Below, piece after piece: positions 12,783 to 12,964 of a stretch of DNA of 12,964 nucleotides. Both the position numbers and the translations under genes were made by a program. This DNA is from Prevotellaceae bacterium (GTDB lineage: Bacteria > Bacteroidota > Bacteroidia > Bacteroidales > Paludibacteraceae), in contig JAISXJ010000152.1 of the NCBI GenBank assembly GCA_031270565.1, forward strand, positions 1 through 12,964, read 5' to 3'. The notes beneath the pieces were generated by a model that saw nothing but the letters and a program-made list of their open reading frames with translations, had not been told where the DNA came from and did not search any database. Numbering within the stretch: the stretch's first letter is position 1; every line of letters starts with the position of its first letter.

Positions 12783-12964
12783 TTACAGTTTATTTTTCAG
12801 AGCCAGAATACGCTCCATTTCGTTGTAAACAATCATATAACCCTCATCGACGCCCATACCGGGTTTTGCCAGATACTGCACCGGCTGTGTTGCCATAGCG
12901 ATGTGCGCACAAACTTCGGCAGAGCGGTTTGTCTCGTTACAGGTGCCGCCCAGATAGGCGCCCA
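12783..12964 (-). CDS. mal: Methylaspartate ammonia-lyase, C-terminal end (5' part beyond window)
   Basis: Only the last 59 codons and stop are in the window. They read GAYLGGTCNETNRSAEVC, then LAKPGMGVDEGYMIV and NEMERILAL, the C-terminal block of methylaspartate ammonia-lyase (EC 4.3.1.2), an enolase-superfamily enzyme of about 413 residues. The Thr-Cys of GGTCNE lines the active site in studied enzymes. It deaminates (2S,3S)-3-methylaspartate to mesaconate, the second step of glutamate fermentation after glutamate mutase. The genes for glutamate mutase would be expected upstream, to the right of the window. The next gene starts seven bases after the stop, so they are co-transcribed. Confidence 0.9.
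   Translation of the reverse strand, partial: GAYLGGTCNETNRSAEVCAHIAMATQPVQYLAKPGMGVDEGYMIVYNEMERILALKNKL

Overview
The window looks like a chromosome segment of an uncultured or little-studied Bacteroidota, most likely of the order Bacteroidales. Three things support this. The promoters are of the Bacteroidetes type (-7 box TAnnTTTG, seen at six places). There is a gldH gene, which is specific to the phylum. The order holB - ricT(PSP1) - gldH is also familiar from that group. Most genes lack a clear Shine-Dalgarno sequence, as expected. No tRNA, rRNA, CRISPR array, transposase or reverse transcriptase was seen.

Layout. 1-294 (minus) is the start of a small cysteine-rich lipoprotein cut by the window edge. 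741-2333 (plus) is ATP-dependent PEP carboxykinase with its own promoter and a strong terminator. 2443-2757 (minus) is an orphan MNT-type minimal nucleotidyltransferase, followed by a short decayed second copy of its own 5' region. 2865-4535 (plus) is an acyl-CoA synthetase/AMP-ligase, divergent from the MNT gene. 4536-5903 is a 1.37 kb stretch without a recognisable gene. Its core is two paralogous units of about 300 bp arranged back to back. Each has a Bacteroidetes promoter, a possible 33-44 codon ORF with a hydrophobic start, a C9 tract at the same place, a conserved hairpin and a terminator-like structure. The spacer between them is full of dispersed-repeat-like sequence. 5904-10003 (plus) is a compact cluster: holB, ricT-like PSP1 gene, gldH, trmB and a small four-helix membrane protein. 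10109-12964 (minus) is the downstream end of a glutamate-fermentation (methylaspartate pathway) operon: the tail of methylaspartate ammonia-lyase, an AtuA/DUF1446 protein, a DUF4387 protein and a P-loop protein of the family annotated as 'alanine-tRNA synthetase second additional domain'.

How the parts fit. The minus-strand operon suggests that the cell ferments glutamate through 3-methylaspartate and mesaconate. The role of the three genes after the lyase is unknown, which makes them good candidates for accessory functions of that pathway. PEP carboxykinase could link such fermentation to gluconeogenesis or, as in succinate-forming Bacteroidales, to CO2 fixation onto PEP. The holB cluster is housekeeping: replication, an Fe-S RicT-type protein, a gliding/secretion lipoprotein and tRNA modification. 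The most unusual part is the back-to-back duplicated small unit at about 4757-5761, which may encode a pair of small RNAs, small hydrophobic peptides, or both. All functional statements rest on reading the sequence and on family knowledge; no searches were run.
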